64,000 nt of DNA from Kribbella soli (GCF_004331345.1 NZ_SJJZ01000002.1:1736001-1800000); one strand, 5' to 3'; positions 1 to 8,650 are shown, counted from the first letter of the stretch. The notes: a model not told the origin generated them from the sequence alone. Program-made: numbers and translations.

Positions 1-516
1 GCAGACCCCGTGGTAGACGCGGCTGTAGTCGACCTCGTTGAACGACATCCAGTTGCAGAAGAAGCCGTCCAGCGGATACCGATCGAGCACCTCGTCGAGG
101 ACCTCGAACAGCTTCACCTGGTAGTAGTCACCACTCGGGCACACACTCGTCAGCCCGTTGTAGACCTGCCGCGCCCCGGTCGGTCCGACGAAGCACCAGT
201 CCGGATGCGCCTCCGCCCGCCGATGGTCGATCTTGGAGAAATCCATCCGCCCCATCACGCGGATGCCGCGCCGCGCCGCTGCCTTCACCGCGTCACCGAC
301 CAGGTCTCCGGACGGCCGCTCCGCCAGATACGGGTTGCGCGTCTGGAACTCCAGATCGGTCGGGTAGTTCGACAGGATCCCGCCGACGCTCAGCAACCAG
401 GTGTCCGCACCGAACTCCTCCAGGTAGTCCAGCACCGACTCGACGTCCAGCCCCGCGTCGATCTCGCGCAGGTTGGTCTGGAACATCCGGAACGGGTCCT
501 GCCACCAGAGCCTCAT
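1..516 (-). CDS. GHL6-like putative glycoside hydrolase, partial (3' end outside window)
   Basis: The first 172 codons of a gene running off the left edge. It starts MRLWWQDPFRMFQTNLRE and continues with a TIM-barrel-like N-terminus (GADTWLLSVGGILSNYPTD, then GIRVMGRMDFSKID and HPDWCFVGPTG). It parallels the protein at 1358-3436, which has CISAGGYVAYYPTQLEYHY, SVMARVDPHAIH and HPEWLARD in the same order, so the two are paralogues of the hypothetical glycosyl hydrolase 6 (GHL6) type. The ATG overlaps the TGA of the upstream dehydrogenase as ATGA, so it is the third gene of that operon and probably translationally coupled. The substrate is not evident. GHL6 membership is recognised from sequence pattern only, without alignment. 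Confidence 0.75.
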   Translation of the reverse strand, partial: MRLWWQDPFRMFQTNLREIDAGLDVESVLDYLEEFGADTWLLSVGGILSNYPTDLEFQTRNPYLAERPSGDLVGDAVKAAARRGIRVMGRMDFSKIDHRRAEAHPDWCFVGPTGARQVYNGLTSVCPSGDYYQVKLFEVLDEVLDRYPLDGFFCNWMSFNEVDYSRVYHGVC

Positions 517-1361
517 GAGTGCTCCCGGCGCAACGTCCGGTACAGCGCGGAGTGGTCCAGCTCCCCGTCCCCGTCCGCGATGGCAGCGTTCATCAACTGC
601 TGCGTCGCGGCGGTGTTCGGCAGCGCCAGATCCAGTTCGGCCGCGGCCTGAGCGGCGAGCCCGAGGTCCTTACGGTGCAGCCGGAGCCGGAACCCCGGCT
701 CGAAGGCCTCGTTGACCATCCGCTCGCCGTGCACCTCGAGAATGCGTGAGCTCGCGAACCCGCCCATCAGCGCCCGCCGTACGACGGCCGGATCCGCGCC
801 GGCCCGTTCCGCGAACAGCAGTCCCTCGGCCACCGCTTCGATGGTCAGCCCGACGATGATCTGGTTCGCGACCTTCGCGGTCTGCCCGGCACCGGGACCG
901 CCGATCAGCGTGACGTTCTTCCCGAGGACGTCGAAGATCGGCCGCGCCCGCTCGAACACCTCCGGCCGGCCGCCGACCATGATCGTCAACGTCCCGTCCC
1001 GCGCACCGAGCTCGCCACCGGACACCGGTGCGTCCAGGTAGTCGCAGCCCAATTTGTCGATCAGCTGTGCGAAACCGATGGTGGCGGTCGGCGAGATCGA
1101 GCTCATGTCGATCACCAATGACTCTGCCCGCAGCCCCTCGGCGGCTCCGCCCGGCGCGAACAACGCCGCCTCGACGTCCGGGGTGTCCGGCACCATCAGG
1201 ATCACGACCTCGGACCGCTCGGCCACCTCCTTGGCCGACGCACACACGTGTGCCGCGAGGTCGGTCCGGCCGCGATACACAGACAGTTCGTGGCCGGCAG
1301 CAATCAAGTTGTCCGCCATCGGACGGCCCATCACTCCGAGCCCGATGAACCCGATCCTCAT
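513..1361 (-). CDS. NAD(P)-dependent 3-hydroxyisobutyrate / tartronate semialdehyde reductase family
   Basis: A 282-residue beta-hydroxyacid dehydrogenase, close to the usual length of about 290. The N-terminal Rossmann motif is GFIGLGVMGRPMADN (residues 4-18). The substrate-binding signature DAPVSGGELGARDGTL and the catalytic-lysine segment GAGQTAKVANQI follow, then a C-terminal helical domain. Members reduce or oxidise 3-hydroxyisobutyrate, tartronate semialdehyde or similar hydroxyacids. The divergent neighbour at 3517 resembles hydroxypyruvate isomerase, whose product is tartronate semialdehyde, so a glycerate-pathway (GlxR-like) role is plausible but inferred. The start ATG overlaps the stop of the GHL6 gene (ATGA), and its own stop overlaps the next start, so all three genes look like one mRNA. 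Confidence 0.87.
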   Translation of the reverse strand: MRIGFIGLGVMGRPMADNLIAAGHELSVYRGRTDLAAHVCASAKEVAERSEVVILMVPDTPDVEAALFAPGGAAEGLRAESLVIDMSSISPTATIGFAQLIDKLGCDYLDAPVSGGELGARDGTLTIMVGGRPEVFERARPIFDVLGKNVTLIGGPGAGQTAKVANQIIVGLTIEAVAEGLLFAERAGADPAVVRRALMGGFASSRILEVHGERMVNEAFEPGFRLRLHRKDLGLAAQAAAELDLALPNTAATQQLMNAAIADGDGELDHSALYRTLRREHS

Positions 1362-3436
1362 GGCCGGCTCCAATCGACGTGCACGACCTCGAGCAGCCCG
1401 GCGGTCGGAATCACGATCTCGGCCCGCCCGTCCACGACTGTCGGCTCCAGGTCCACCCCGGCCACCAGCAGCCGGACCTTCGGCCGATCCGTCGGTACGG
1501 CGATCGACACGGTCTGCGGCGGCAACGGGAGCGTCTCCCGGATCGCCCCTCGCATCGCCATCGGATTCGTGAGGTTGACCAACGCAACGGCGACTTCGTG
1601 CTCGCCCCGATGGACCGCGATGTCCACCAGCCCCGCGCCGTCGACCGTCACCTCGGGCGTCTTGCCGAGCGCCCAGGAGACCGCGTTCCCGATCAGTCGG
1701 CCATGGTCGGACTGCAACGCCTCCCAGAAGATCGCTCCGAGGTCGAACGGGAAGTAGACCGTCCGGCCGCCCTGGGCGTTCTCGGTGCAGATCACCGCGG
1801 GCTTGTCCGGAGCTTCTCGCTGGTAGACCTCTTCCATCGGCAGGTCCGGGAAGTCCGGGATGAACCGGAACGGCGTCACCGCATCCGACTCGACCCCGAT
1901 GATGTGGGTGCCACCGATGATCCGGGTCGTACCCTCGAAGCCGGCGTTCAACGGATGCGCGTCGGTCAACGCGATGTAGTTGTTCTGCACCGGCCGGCTC
2001 ACCTCGGTCAGCCGGACGCCCAGTACATCCGCCAGCCCGAAATCGGTCCGCTGGTGCCCGTTCTCGTCGTACAGCGAGCTCTGGTACGCCGCCACGAGCG
2101 ACCCGCCACCGTCGACGTACGACCGCAGGGTCGCGCACTGGTCGTCGCTGAGCTGCTCGGCGTTCGCGAGCACGACGACCTTGAACCCGCTCAGCCGCTC
2201 GACCGTCATCGCCTGGTCGGAGACGAATTCGAACGGCACGCGCGCCTCGACGAGCGCCTGGTAGAAGCCGTCCTCGTGGTCGTTGTCGCCGGCCCGCAAC
2301 TGGCCGGTCCGGGTCGGGTCGAGCAGCGCGACCTCGGCAGTGATCCGCAGATCCTTGAGCACCGGTTCGACGGAGGCGTGCAGGTTGAACGCCTCGACGA
2401 CCGGCTGCACCCACCGCTGGTCCGGCACGCTCGCGTTGAACTTCGTGAACCACGGCAGCGCGCCCTGCGCGAACCCGTCGACGATCCAGGTCTTCGTCTC
2501 CTCCGGCGGCGCGACCGAGTCCTTCCAGCGGTACTTGTGCTCGGGCCCGACGGACGTGATGAGCCGCACCGGACGGTCCGGGAACACCCCTCGATTGCGC
2601 TTCCCGTTCCGGCCGGCCGCCCACGGCGCCTCGATCCCGTGCCGGCCCTGTTTGTCGATGATGAACAGCGGCGCCACCGGCTCGGCCAGATCACGGGCCA
2701 GGTCACGGGCCGCGAGCGCCCCCATGTTCGGGACGAAGCGGGCATGCGGGCGGAGGTCGCGGACCGCCTGGTCCCAGATGCCGACCAGATCCCCGAGTCG
2801 CCGGCGCCGCCAAGCGACGTACTCCGGCCAGCCCTCGCCGTGCTCCTGGGCCGGCAACTCCAGACCGGTCTCGTCCCGGAACGACCTGCGGGCGCCTTCG
2901 CTGTACGAGATCCCGTAGTACCCCTCCCACCGATTGGCGAAGACCGCGTCGACGCCGTACTCGCGGACGATCTCGCGGATCACCTCGGTGACGAACTCTC
3001 GGTGGTACGGCGTGAACGCGCACGTCAGCCAGATACCGGGGTACGCCCAGTGCTCGATCGGGTTGCCGTCCCGGTCGCGGGCCAGCCACTCGGGGTGCGC
3101 CGCGGCGGCGTCGGCGTGGATCGCGTGCGGGTCGACCCGCGCCATCACACTCATGCCGAGGCTGCGGGCACCGTCGACGAGCGTTCCGAACGGGTCGGTA
3201 TCGCCGAGGAACTTGCTCCGGTAGTGGTACTCGAGTTGCGTCGGGTAGTAGGCGACGTACCCGCCCGCGCTGATGCAGGTCGCGTTGGCCGAACTGTCGC
3301 GCATCAGCCGTAGCCAGAAGTCGGCGTCGAAGTGCGCGGGATCGTCCTCGGCCAAGGTGATCTGGGCCCAGCGGGTCGCCGCCAACGGCCAGTCCGGGTC
3401 GGAGTCGGCTACTCGGTTCTCGTGCTCGGTGTGCAT
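1358..3436 (-). CDS. GHL6-family putative glycoside hydrolase with beta-galactosidase trimerisation-like domain
   Basis: A 692-residue protein without a signal peptide, so probably cytoplasmic. Residues about 20-350 form an alpha-fucosidase/GHL6-like TIM barrel (FWLRLMRDSSANATCISAGG, AHPEWLARDRDGNP, VDAVFANRWEGYYG). Residues about 380-600 resemble a glutamine-amidotransferase-like trimerisation domain (FVSDQAMTVERLSGFKVVVL, LRSYVDGGGSLVAAYQSS), and the C-terminus is a small beta domain. The GHL6 family is defined only as a hypothetical glycoside hydrolase, so no activity is assigned. CGCCGGAGGTGCG before the ATG gives a strong ribosome binding site. First gene of the three-gene operon, divergent from the isomerase-like gene at 3517. 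Confidence 0.8.
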   Translation of the reverse strand: MHTEHENRVADSDPDWPLAATRWAQITLAEDDPAHFDADFWLRLMRDSSANATCISAGGYVAYYPTQLEYHYRSKFLGDTDPFGTLVDGARSLGMSVMARVDPHAIHADAAAAHPEWLARDRDGNPIEHWAYPGIWLTCAFTPYHREFVTEVIREIVREYGVDAVFANRWEGYYGISYSEGARRSFRDETGLELPAQEHGEGWPEYVAWRRRRLGDLVGIWDQAVRDLRPHARFVPNMGALAARDLARDLAEPVAPLFIIDKQGRHGIEAPWAAGRNGKRNRGVFPDRPVRLITSVGPEHKYRWKDSVAPPEETKTWIVDGFAQGALPWFTKFNASVPDQRWVQPVVEAFNLHASVEPVLKDLRITAEVALLDPTRTGQLRAGDNDHEDGFYQALVEARVPFEFVSDQAMTVERLSGFKVVVLANAEQLSDDQCATLRSYVDGGGSLVAAYQSSLYDENGHQRTDFGLADVLGVRLTEVSRPVQNNYIALTDAHPLNAGFEGTTRIIGGTHIIGVESDAVTPFRFIPDFPDLPMEEVYQREAPDKPAVICTENAQGGRTVYFPFDLGAIFWEALQSDHGRLIGNAVSWALGKTPEVTVDGAGLVDIAVHRGEHEVAVALVNLTNPMAMRGAIRETLPLPPQTVSIAVPTDRPKVRLLVAGVDLEPTVVDGRAEIVIPTAGLLEVVHVDWSRP

Positions 3437-3466
3437 CGCACCTCCGGCGTCGTGGGATTCCTCAGA

Positions 3467-3477
3467 TTGTTAGACAA
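3467..3477. promoter_or_regulatory. Palindromic operator candidate between divergent catabolic genes
   Basis: TTGT-TAG-ACAA is a perfect inverted repeat in the 80-bp gap between the GHL6 operon and the isomerase-like gene. Its shape (TTGT-N3-ACAA) resembles operators of GntR-type regulators. No regulator gene lies next to it, so the binding protein is unknown. Confidence 0.4.
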
Positions 3478-3516
3478 GAATGCACGACTGGCAAGAGCTG
3501 ATGTTAGTCTTCGGCG

Positions 3517-4314
3517 ATGAAGTACCGCGGCCACGAGCTGAGTGCGAACGTCTCGATGCTGTTCACCGAGCTGCCGTATCCGGAGCGGTTCGCCGCGGCC
3601 GCGCGGGCCGGTTTCCGGGTCGTGGAGTCCTGGTGGCCGTTCGCCGTACCCGATCCGTCGCCGGCCGAGGTCGACGACTTCGTGCGCACCGTCTCGGCAG
3701 CCGGGGTGTCACTGGGCGCGTTGAACTTCTACGGCGGGGACATACCGGCCGGGGAGCGCGGCGTCGCATCACATCCCGATCGGCAGGAGCAGCTGACCGC
3801 CAATGTGCGTGTGATGGTCGGGATCGCCGAGCGGACCGGTTGCCAGCTGTTCAACCTGCTCTACGGGCAACTCGACGATCGCTGGTCACCGGAGGAGCAG
3901 GAGAAGACCGCGACAGCCGCGATCCGTTCCGCCGCTTCGGCCGTGGCTGCCGTCGGCGGCACGGTGCTGATCGAACCACTGACCAAAGGTTTGAACGGCC
4001 GCTATCCCCTGCTCACCGCGGACGACGTCCTGCGGCTCCTCAGCGGCCCACTGCGGGACGTCGACAACGTCTCGCTGCTGTTCGACACGTTCCACCTCGG
4101 CAGCAACGGGGTTGATCTGCTGGCCACGGCGTCGAAGGTTCCGGTCGCGCACGTCCAGCTCGCCGACAGCCCGGGGCGCGGCGAGCCCGGATCCGGGGCG
4201 CTGCCGATCGACCCGACACTCGACGCGTTGAAGGGTGCCGGATATCAGGGCGTCGCGGCCTGCGAGTACAAGCCGACGACGGACACCCTCGACAGTCTGG
4301 GCTGGATTTCCTGA
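3517..4314 (+). CDS. Hydroxypyruvate isomerase / sugar phosphate isomerase-like TIM-barrel protein
   Basis: A 265-residue protein of the xylose-isomerase-like TIM-barrel family, with hallmarks of hydroxypyruvate isomerases: N-terminal ANVSMLFTELPYPERFAAAA, a central VLIEPL containing a metal-ligand glutamate, LLFDTFHLG with metal-binding Asp and His, VAHVQLADSPGRGEPGSG, and a final CEYKP glutamate. Length matches Hyi proteins (about 260). Known members interconvert hydroxypyruvate and tartronate semialdehyde. The divergent dehydrogenase could then reduce that product to glycerate, so the locus may drain a C3 or C2 intermediate from glycan breakdown (inference). The ATG at 3517 lacks a clear Shine-Dalgarno sequence, so the exact start is moderately certain. 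Confidence 0.82.
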   Translation: MKYRGHELSANVSMLFTELPYPERFAAAARAGFRVVESWWPFAVPDPSPAEVDDFVRTVSAAGVSLGALNFYGGDIPAGERGVASHPDRQEQLTANVRVMVGIAERTGCQLFNLLYGQLDDRWSPEEQEKTATAAIRSAASAVAAVGGTVLIEPLTKGLNGRYPLLTADDVLRLLSGPLRDVDNVSLLFDTFHLGSNGVDLLATASKVPVAHVQLADSPGRGEPGSGALPIDPTLDALKGAGYQGVAACEYKPTTDTLDSLGWIS

Positions 4315-4381
4315 ACCGATGTCAAACCCGGGCGACCGGCTCCGACCAGGAGGCACAAGGAGCCATCACCCGGAGGACATC

Positions 4382-4933
4382 ATGCGGAAGATCATCTACT
4401 ACGTGCACCAGTCGCTGGACGGGTTCATCGAGGGACCGAACGGCGAGTTCGACTGGCCGGTGCTCGGCCCGGAGCTGGGCGCGTACTCGATGGCGCTGAC
4501 CGAGCGCTCCGACCTGTTCCTGTACGGGCGGACGGTCTGGGACATGATGTCGTCGTACTGGCCGAACGCCGAGGCGATGAACCCCGACGAGCACGCGATC
4601 GAGTTCGCACCGGTCTGGCGCCGTACGCCGAAGGTCGTGCTGTCGACGACGCTGCAGAGCGCGGAGTGGAACACCCGGATCGTCCGCGCCGCCGAGGATC
4701 TGGCGGCGATCAAGGCCGAGCCGGGCAAGGACATCCTGCTCACCGGGAGCTCGACCGTCGCGGCGGCGCTGACCGAGCTCGGGCTGCTCGACGAGTACCA
4801 CGTGATCGTGCACCCGGTGGTGCTCGGCGGCGGCAAGCCGGTACATCAGCCGACCGGCCGACGTACGCTCCGGCTGGCGGAGACCCGGTCCTTCGACAAC
4901 CGGACCGTGCTGCTGCGCCACGACCTGGTCTGA
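4382..4933 (+). CDS. Dihydrofolate reductase family (RibD C-terminal-like) protein
   Basis: A 183-residue member of the RibD_C/DHFR-like family of NADPH-dependent reductases, widespread in actinomycetes and mostly of unknown substrate. Visible features are IIYYVHQSLDGFIEGPNGEF at the N-terminus, LFLYGRTVWDMM, the nucleotide-binding KDILLTGSSTVAAAL, and LIVHPVVLGGG-like text (YHVIVHPVVLGGGKP). The start ATG is preceded by CCGGAGGACATC, a good ribosome binding site; upstream in-frame starts lack one. The gene follows the isomerase-like gene by 67 bp and ends directly against the convergent LysR gene. It is not a genuine FolA on sequence pattern. Confidence 0.85.
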   Translation: MRKIIYYVHQSLDGFIEGPNGEFDWPVLGPELGAYSMALTERSDLFLYGRTVWDMMSSYWPNAEAMNPDEHAIEFAPVWRRTPKVVLSTTLQSAEWNTRIVRAAEDLAAIKAEPGKDILLTGSSTVAAALTELGLLDEYHVIVHPVVLGGGKPVHQPTGRRTLRLAETRSFDNRTVLLRHDLV

Positions 4934-5836
4934 TCAGTGCTCGGAGGCCGCAGCGGCCAGCGCATCGGCGACTGCAGCGACCGCGGGAGTTCGGGTACGG
5001 CGGGTCAGCAGGAACACCGCCCGCCCGACATCACCTTCGGCCGGCAGACGTACGGCGACACCCGGAGCGCCTGCGCCGATGACCAGATCCGGGAGCAGTG
5101 CGCCGGCGCCCGTCGTACGGACGAGTTCGAGCAGGATGAGGAAGTCGTCGGAGCTGTAGCGGATGTCCGGCTCGAACCCGCCGAGCTCGCGGCAGACGCG
5201 GACGTGCATCTCGCGGTGACCGGTGGCGGGTTGGCAGGCGGCCCAGGGCAGGTCGGCGAGCTGCCTGAGCGGGACGCGGTCGGCAGCGGCCTCGGGATGA
5301 TCTTCGGGGAGAATGACGCGGATCTGCTCGCGGAGCAGGTGCTGGCGATGCAGGTCGGTGTGCACGGCGCGCGGCTGGCCGTCGTACTCGTCGCCGACCA
5401 TGACGTCCAACTGCTGCAGCCGGAGCGCGGGCGCAGCCTGCTCGACCTCGAGCTCGGCCGCCTCGACGCGGATATCGGGATGCGTTGTCGCCAGGCTGCG
5501 AATCGCCGGAGCGACCACGCGGATGAAGGCGGACTGGAACGACGCGATTCGCACCACTCCCGCAACCCGGCCCGCCGCAACCGCGGCCAACTCCGCCTCA
5601 GCTGCTTCGACTCCCTCGAGTAGCGCCGTCGCGTGCCGGACCAGTACTTCGCCCGCGGCAGTCAGCCGCACGTTGCGACCGACCCGCTCGAGCAATCGGG
5701 TCCCGGTCTCGCGCTCCAGGACGGCCAACTGCTGCGAGATCGCGCTGGGCGAGTAGCCAAGCGCACGGGCCGCGCCGTGCACGGTGCCACGGCCGTGGAC
5801 CTCACGCAGCAACCGCAGTCGGTGCAGATCCATCAT
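4934..5836 (-). CDS. LysR-family transcriptional regulator
   Basis: A 300-residue LysR regulator. The N-terminal winged helix covers residues about 1-60 (MDLHRLRLLREVHGRGTVH, ALGYSPSAISQQLAVLER), followed by the linker helix and a periplasmic-binding-protein-like effector domain (residues about 90-295). It is divergent from an EamA-type exporter 78 bp away, the usual arrangement when a LysR protein controls its neighbour. The stop codon is immediately adjacent to the stop of the convergent DHFR-like gene. Two consecutive ATGs (5836 and 5833) are possible starts. Confidence 0.92.
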   Translation of the reverse strand: MMDLHRLRLLREVHGRGTVHGAARALGYSPSAISQQLAVLERETGTRLLERVGRNVRLTAAGEVLVRHATALLEGVEAAEAELAAVAAGRVAGVVRIASFQSAFIRVVAPAIRSLATTHPDIRVEAAELEVEQAAPALRLQQLDVMVGDEYDGQPRAVHTDLHRQHLLREQIRVILPEDHPEAAADRVPLRQLADLPWAACQPATGHREMHVRVCRELGGFEPDIRYSSDDFLILLELVRTTGAGALLPDLVIGAGAPGVAVRLPAEGDVGRAVFLLTRRTRTPAVAAVADALAAAASEH

Positions 5837-5849
5837 TCGTTCAGCTTAG

Positions 5850-5871
5850 CTTCACAATGCTGTCCGTGAAG
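5850..5871. promoter_or_regulatory. Candidate LysR binding site between lysR and eamA genes
   Basis: CTTCAC and GTGAAG form perfect 6-bp arms separated by 10 bp in the divergent intergenic region, a spacing suited to a LysR-type T-N11-A site. It lies just upstream of the regulator's start, so autoregulation is also possible. Inference from position and symmetry. Confidence 0.45.
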
Positions 5872-5914
5872 CCGTGATGGACGTGAACAGTCCGCTCCCC
5901 TGACCATCGATGAC

Positions 5915-6832
5915 GTGGGACGCCTCTTCTGCCTTCTGTCCGCCGCCACCTTCGGTGTCATGGCCGTCTTCGGCAAGCTCGCCTACGACGCGGGCGTGTC
6001 GGTGGACGCCCTGCTCCTGGTCCGCTTCGGCCTCGCCGGCGCGCTACTGATGGCCCTCGCACTCGCCCGCGGTTCGCTGCGCAACCTGCCCCGCCGGGCC
6101 GTCCTCACCGGACTCGGCATGGGCGTCTTCGGGTACGCCGCCCAATCCGGCCTGTACTTCTCCGCGCTGGCCCGCCTCGACGCATCACTGGTCGCGCTGC
6201 TCCTGTACCTCTATCCGGTCCTCGTGATGGTCGGGGCGATCGCACTGCGCCGCGAACGCGCGTCGCGCCGGCGCATCGGGGCGCTCGCCGTCGCGCTGGT
6301 CGGGATCGGGCTGGTCCTCAGCGGGGCGATGACCGGGCGGTTCGACTGGCTCGGAGTCCTGCTGGCGTTGGGCGCACCAATCGTCTACACCTGCTACATC
6401 CTGGTCGGCGACTCGCTGACCGCCGACGTACCGCCGCTCGCGTTGACGGCACTGGTGTGTACGGGAGCTTTCGGCACCTTCCTGGTCCTCGGTCTGTTCC
6501 GCGGAACTCATCTGACGTTTGCCCCGATCGGCTGGCTGTGGCTGGCCGCCGTCGCGCTGATCAGCACCGTCGCGGCCATCCTGTTCTTCTTTGCCGGGAT
6601 GGCCCGGGTCGGTCCGTCGGTCGCCTCGATCCTGTCGATCTTCGAACCGGTGGTGACCGTCGCTGCCGCGGCGGTCGTCTTCGGCGAGCACCTGAGCGCC
6701 GTGCAGTGGCTGGGCGGTGCGCTCGTCCTGTCCGCCGTGCTGATCGTGCAGTGGCCTCGTCGGCCTCGTCGCCAATCGTTGCCGGAACTTTCGCGGACTT
6801 CTCCGGCGGCGACGGCAGACTTGGCGGTATGA
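5915..6832 (+). CDS. EamA/DMT-family membrane transporter
   Basis: A 305-residue integral membrane protein with ten predicted hydrophobic segments in two EamA repeats, typical of drug/metabolite transporters. Repeat one begins FCLLSAATFGVMAVFGKLAY, and repeat two begins near LGVLLALGAPIVYTCYILVG. FEPVVTVAAAAVVFGEHL is the conserved end of EamA repeats. Substrate unknown; the divergent LysR gene suggests inducible export of a small metabolite. The GTG at 5915 gives the complete first helix; an ATG at 5910 is out of frame. The stop overlaps the ATG of the downstream hydrolase (ATGA), indicating coupled translation. Confidence 0.88.
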   Translation: MGRLFCLLSAATFGVMAVFGKLAYDAGVSVDALLLVRFGLAGALLMALALARGSLRNLPRRAVLTGLGMGVFGYAAQSGLYFSALARLDASLVALLLYLYPVLVMVGAIALRRERASRRRIGALAVALVGIGLVLSGAMTGRFDWLGVLLALGAPIVYTCYILVGDSLTADVPPLALTALVCTGAFGTFLVLGLFRGTHLTFAPIGWLWLAAVALISTVAAILFFFAGMARVGPSVASILSIFEPVVTVAAAAVVFGEHLSAVQWLGGALVLSAVLIVQWPRRPRRQSLPELSRTSPAATADLAV

Positions 6833-7872
6833 GCCGGCGGATGGCGTGGGCGGGAGTCGTCGCGTTGATGACGACGGCCGCGATCGCCTGCACCAACGAC
6901 GACGCGGCACCCCCTGCGCCGTCATCGAGCGCGACCTCCCCCACGCCGTCCGCCGCTCCTCCGACCACGTCGCCGCGACCGACCGCCCCGCCTTCGACCG
7001 CGTTGCCCGCCCCACATCCGGTGTCGTTGCAGGCGTTGACGACGAAGAAGTACAACGGCGGCGACCTTCGACTCGGCAACGTGCTCGCCCGCAACCCGGC
7101 GTACACGCGCTATCACGTCACCTATCGCAGTGGGACGCTGACGATCTCGGGGATCATGAACGTCCCGTCGACACCAGGACCCCATCCAGCACTCGTCCTG
7201 AACCACGGCTACATCGACCCGGACGTCTACACGAACGGTCGCGGACTGATGCGTGAGCAGGACTACCTCGCCAGCCGTGGGTACGTCGTCCTGCACACCG
7301 ACTACCGCAACCACGCGGAGTCCTCGAAGGATCCGAGCTCCGAGGTCAACCTGCGACTCGGCTACACCGAGGACGTCGTCAACGCCGTCCTCGCACTCCG
7401 CACCTCGCAGTACGTCGACCCGTCGCGGATCGCGCTGCTCGGCCGCTCGATGGGCGGCGGAATCACCTACAACGTGCTCGTGACGAAGCCCGGTCTCGTG
7501 AAGGCCGCCGTCGTGTTCGCGCCGGTCAGCTCGGACGCGGTCGACAACTTCAACCGCTGGACGCGACCGGACCGGCCAGTCGCCACCCAGATCCTGCGCA
7601 AGTACGGCGAACCGGCAACGAACGCGTCGTTCTGGAAGAACCTGTCCGCGGTCAACTTCTTCGGCCGCGTCACCGAGCCGGTGCTGATCCACCACGGCGA
7701 GTCGGACTCGACCTGCCCGATCGCCTGGTCCCGCGAGACCCTCGCCGCTCTCAAGGCAGCCGGCAAGGACGCGACGCTGTTCACCTACCCCGGCGAGGAG
7801 CACGCCTTCGGCCCAGCCTGGCCGACGTCGATGGCCCGAACAGTCAGCTTCCTCCGGCAGCACGGGGTTTGA
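6829..7872 (+). CDS. Secreted lipoprotein alpha/beta hydrolase (prolyl oligopeptidase-like)
   Basis: A 347-residue protein. Residues 1-21 are a lipoprotein signal peptide (MSRRMAWAGVV, lipobox AIAC with Cys21). A Ser/Thr/Pro-rich linker spans about 25-60, and the rest is an alpha/beta hydrolase: oxyanion region LVLNHGYID, nucleophile elbow LLGRSMGG, acid-loop region LIHHGESDSTCP and catalytic His in GEEHAFG. This matches S9/dienelactone-hydrolase-like secreted esterases or peptidases. The ATG overlaps the exporter's stop, so the two are co-translated although one faces outside and the other lies in the membrane. Substrate not inferable. Confidence 0.85.
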   Translation: MSRRMAWAGVVALMTTAAIACTNDDAAPPAPSSSATSPTPSAAPPTTSPRPTAPPSTALPAPHPVSLQALTTKKYNGGDLRLGNVLARNPAYTRYHVTYRSGTLTISGIMNVPSTPGPHPALVLNHGYIDPDVYTNGRGLMREQDYLASRGYVVLHTDYRNHAESSKDPSSEVNLRLGYTEDVVNAVLALRTSQYVDPSRIALLGRSMGGGITYNVLVTKPGLVKAAVVFAPVSSDAVDNFNRWTRPDRPVATQILRKYGEPATNASFWKNLSAVNFFGRVTEPVLIHHGESDSTCPIAWSRETLAALKAAGKDATLFTYPGEEHAFGPAWPTSMARTVSFLRQHGV

Positions 7873-7900
7873 ACGCACTCAACGACAGATGGAAGAGGCC

Positions 7901-7943
7901 GCGTCAAGCCGGCTTGCAGCGGTCGCGTCAGGCAGGCTTGCAG
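7901..7943. repeat. Imperfect 19-bp direct repeat at a gene end
   Basis: GCGTCAAGCCGGCTTGCAG (7901-7919) and GCGTCAGGCAGGCTTGCAG (7925-7943) lie 24 bp apart. The second copy encodes the last codons and stop of the minus-strand gene at 7928, and the first duplicates that tail outside the gene. The first copy contains the perfect palindrome CAAGCCGGCTTG. It sits between convergent genes, so a transcription-ending role is possible. Confidence 0.6.
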
Positions 7944-8650
7944 GCCGGAGCGTCTGCGAGGGCCGCGGTGGCCCGCGCTGCGGCGTTGAGGTTCCGCGTC
8001 GCGCCGGACCAGGCGGCGACCCAGAGCTCCTGCGCGTGCTCGGCGCCGAAGTCCCCCGCCGCGTGAGCAGCCATCGCCTGCAAATGGGCTGCCCAGTCTC
8101 CGGCGGCGGCGCGGTCTGCCGTGCCCGCGGCATCGAGCGCGGCGAGCCGCTGCTCGCAGAACGCAGCCGACTTGCCCGGTACCGCGTTGCAGCCACCCTT
8201 CGTAGCCGCGCGCTCGGCAACAGCTGAATTCACCGAGACTTTATCCGCGGGACCGAGCAGCCGGGTGCGCTTCCAGATTGCCTTTGTCTGTTCCTCGGTA
8301 TTCTTACCGGCCAGCAAATCGGTCCGTGCCTGTACGTGTTCACGCCAATGCGCGGTGGCATTGCCTGCGGCGGCCACAACGGCTTCGGCCGCCTGGATTT
8401 CCTTGGTACAGGCGGCCACGCCCGGATTCACCACGTTGCGCTCGGTCGCAGGCGGCGTACTGAGCGTCGGAGTTGTCTGATGTGCCGAGTGTGTGGGCAT
8501 CTGCGTCGACGGCTCCGCGGACCCGCTCCCGGAGCCAGAGCCGACCTGCGCGATCGCCACCCATGCAGCGGCGGTCAGCGCGGCGACGATCCCGACGGCC
8601 AGCCACAGCGCGCGATGCGCCTGAGGTATTGCCCGTCTTGCTCTCGACAT
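7928..8650 (-). CDS. Membrane-anchored extracytoplasmic protein of unknown function
   Basis: A 240-residue protein with a basic N-terminus (MSRARRAIPQAHRA), one transmembrane helix at about 16-36 (ALWLAVGIVAALTAAAWVA), a Gly/Ser- and Thr/Pro-rich linker, and an extracytoplasmic alpha-helical domain with four cysteines (AACTKEI, KGGCNAV, AAFCEQ, PACKPA) that could form two disulfides. An ATG at 8683 is also in frame, but GGGGGACGGTGCTT before 8650 is the better ribosome binding site. No family recognised. Convergent with the lipoprotein hydrolase. Confidence 0.7.
   Translation of the reverse strand: MSRARRAIPQAHRALWLAVGIVAALTAAAWVAIAQVGSGSGSGSAEPSTQMPTHSAHQTTPTLSTPPATERNVVNPGVAACTKEIQAAEAVVAAAGNATAHWREHVQARTDLLAGKNTEEQTKAIWKRTRLLGPADKVSVNSAVAERAATKGGCNAVPGKSAAFCEQRLAALDAAGTADRAAAGDWAAHLQAMAAHAAGDFGAEHAQELWVAAWSGATRNLNAAARATAALADAPACKPA

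Noticed and set aside
1362..2624. N-terminal extension of the dehydrogenase at 513 up to 2624
   Set aside because: The dehydrogenase's Rossmann motif begins at ATG 1361; the extension lies inside the GHL6 gene in another frame.
1379..3313. A 644-codon plus-strand open frame opposite the GHL6 gene
   Set aside because: It is the GC-rich antisense shadow of a gene with clear domains and an ATGA-coupled operon; its product is an Arg/Pro-rich sequence without motifs.
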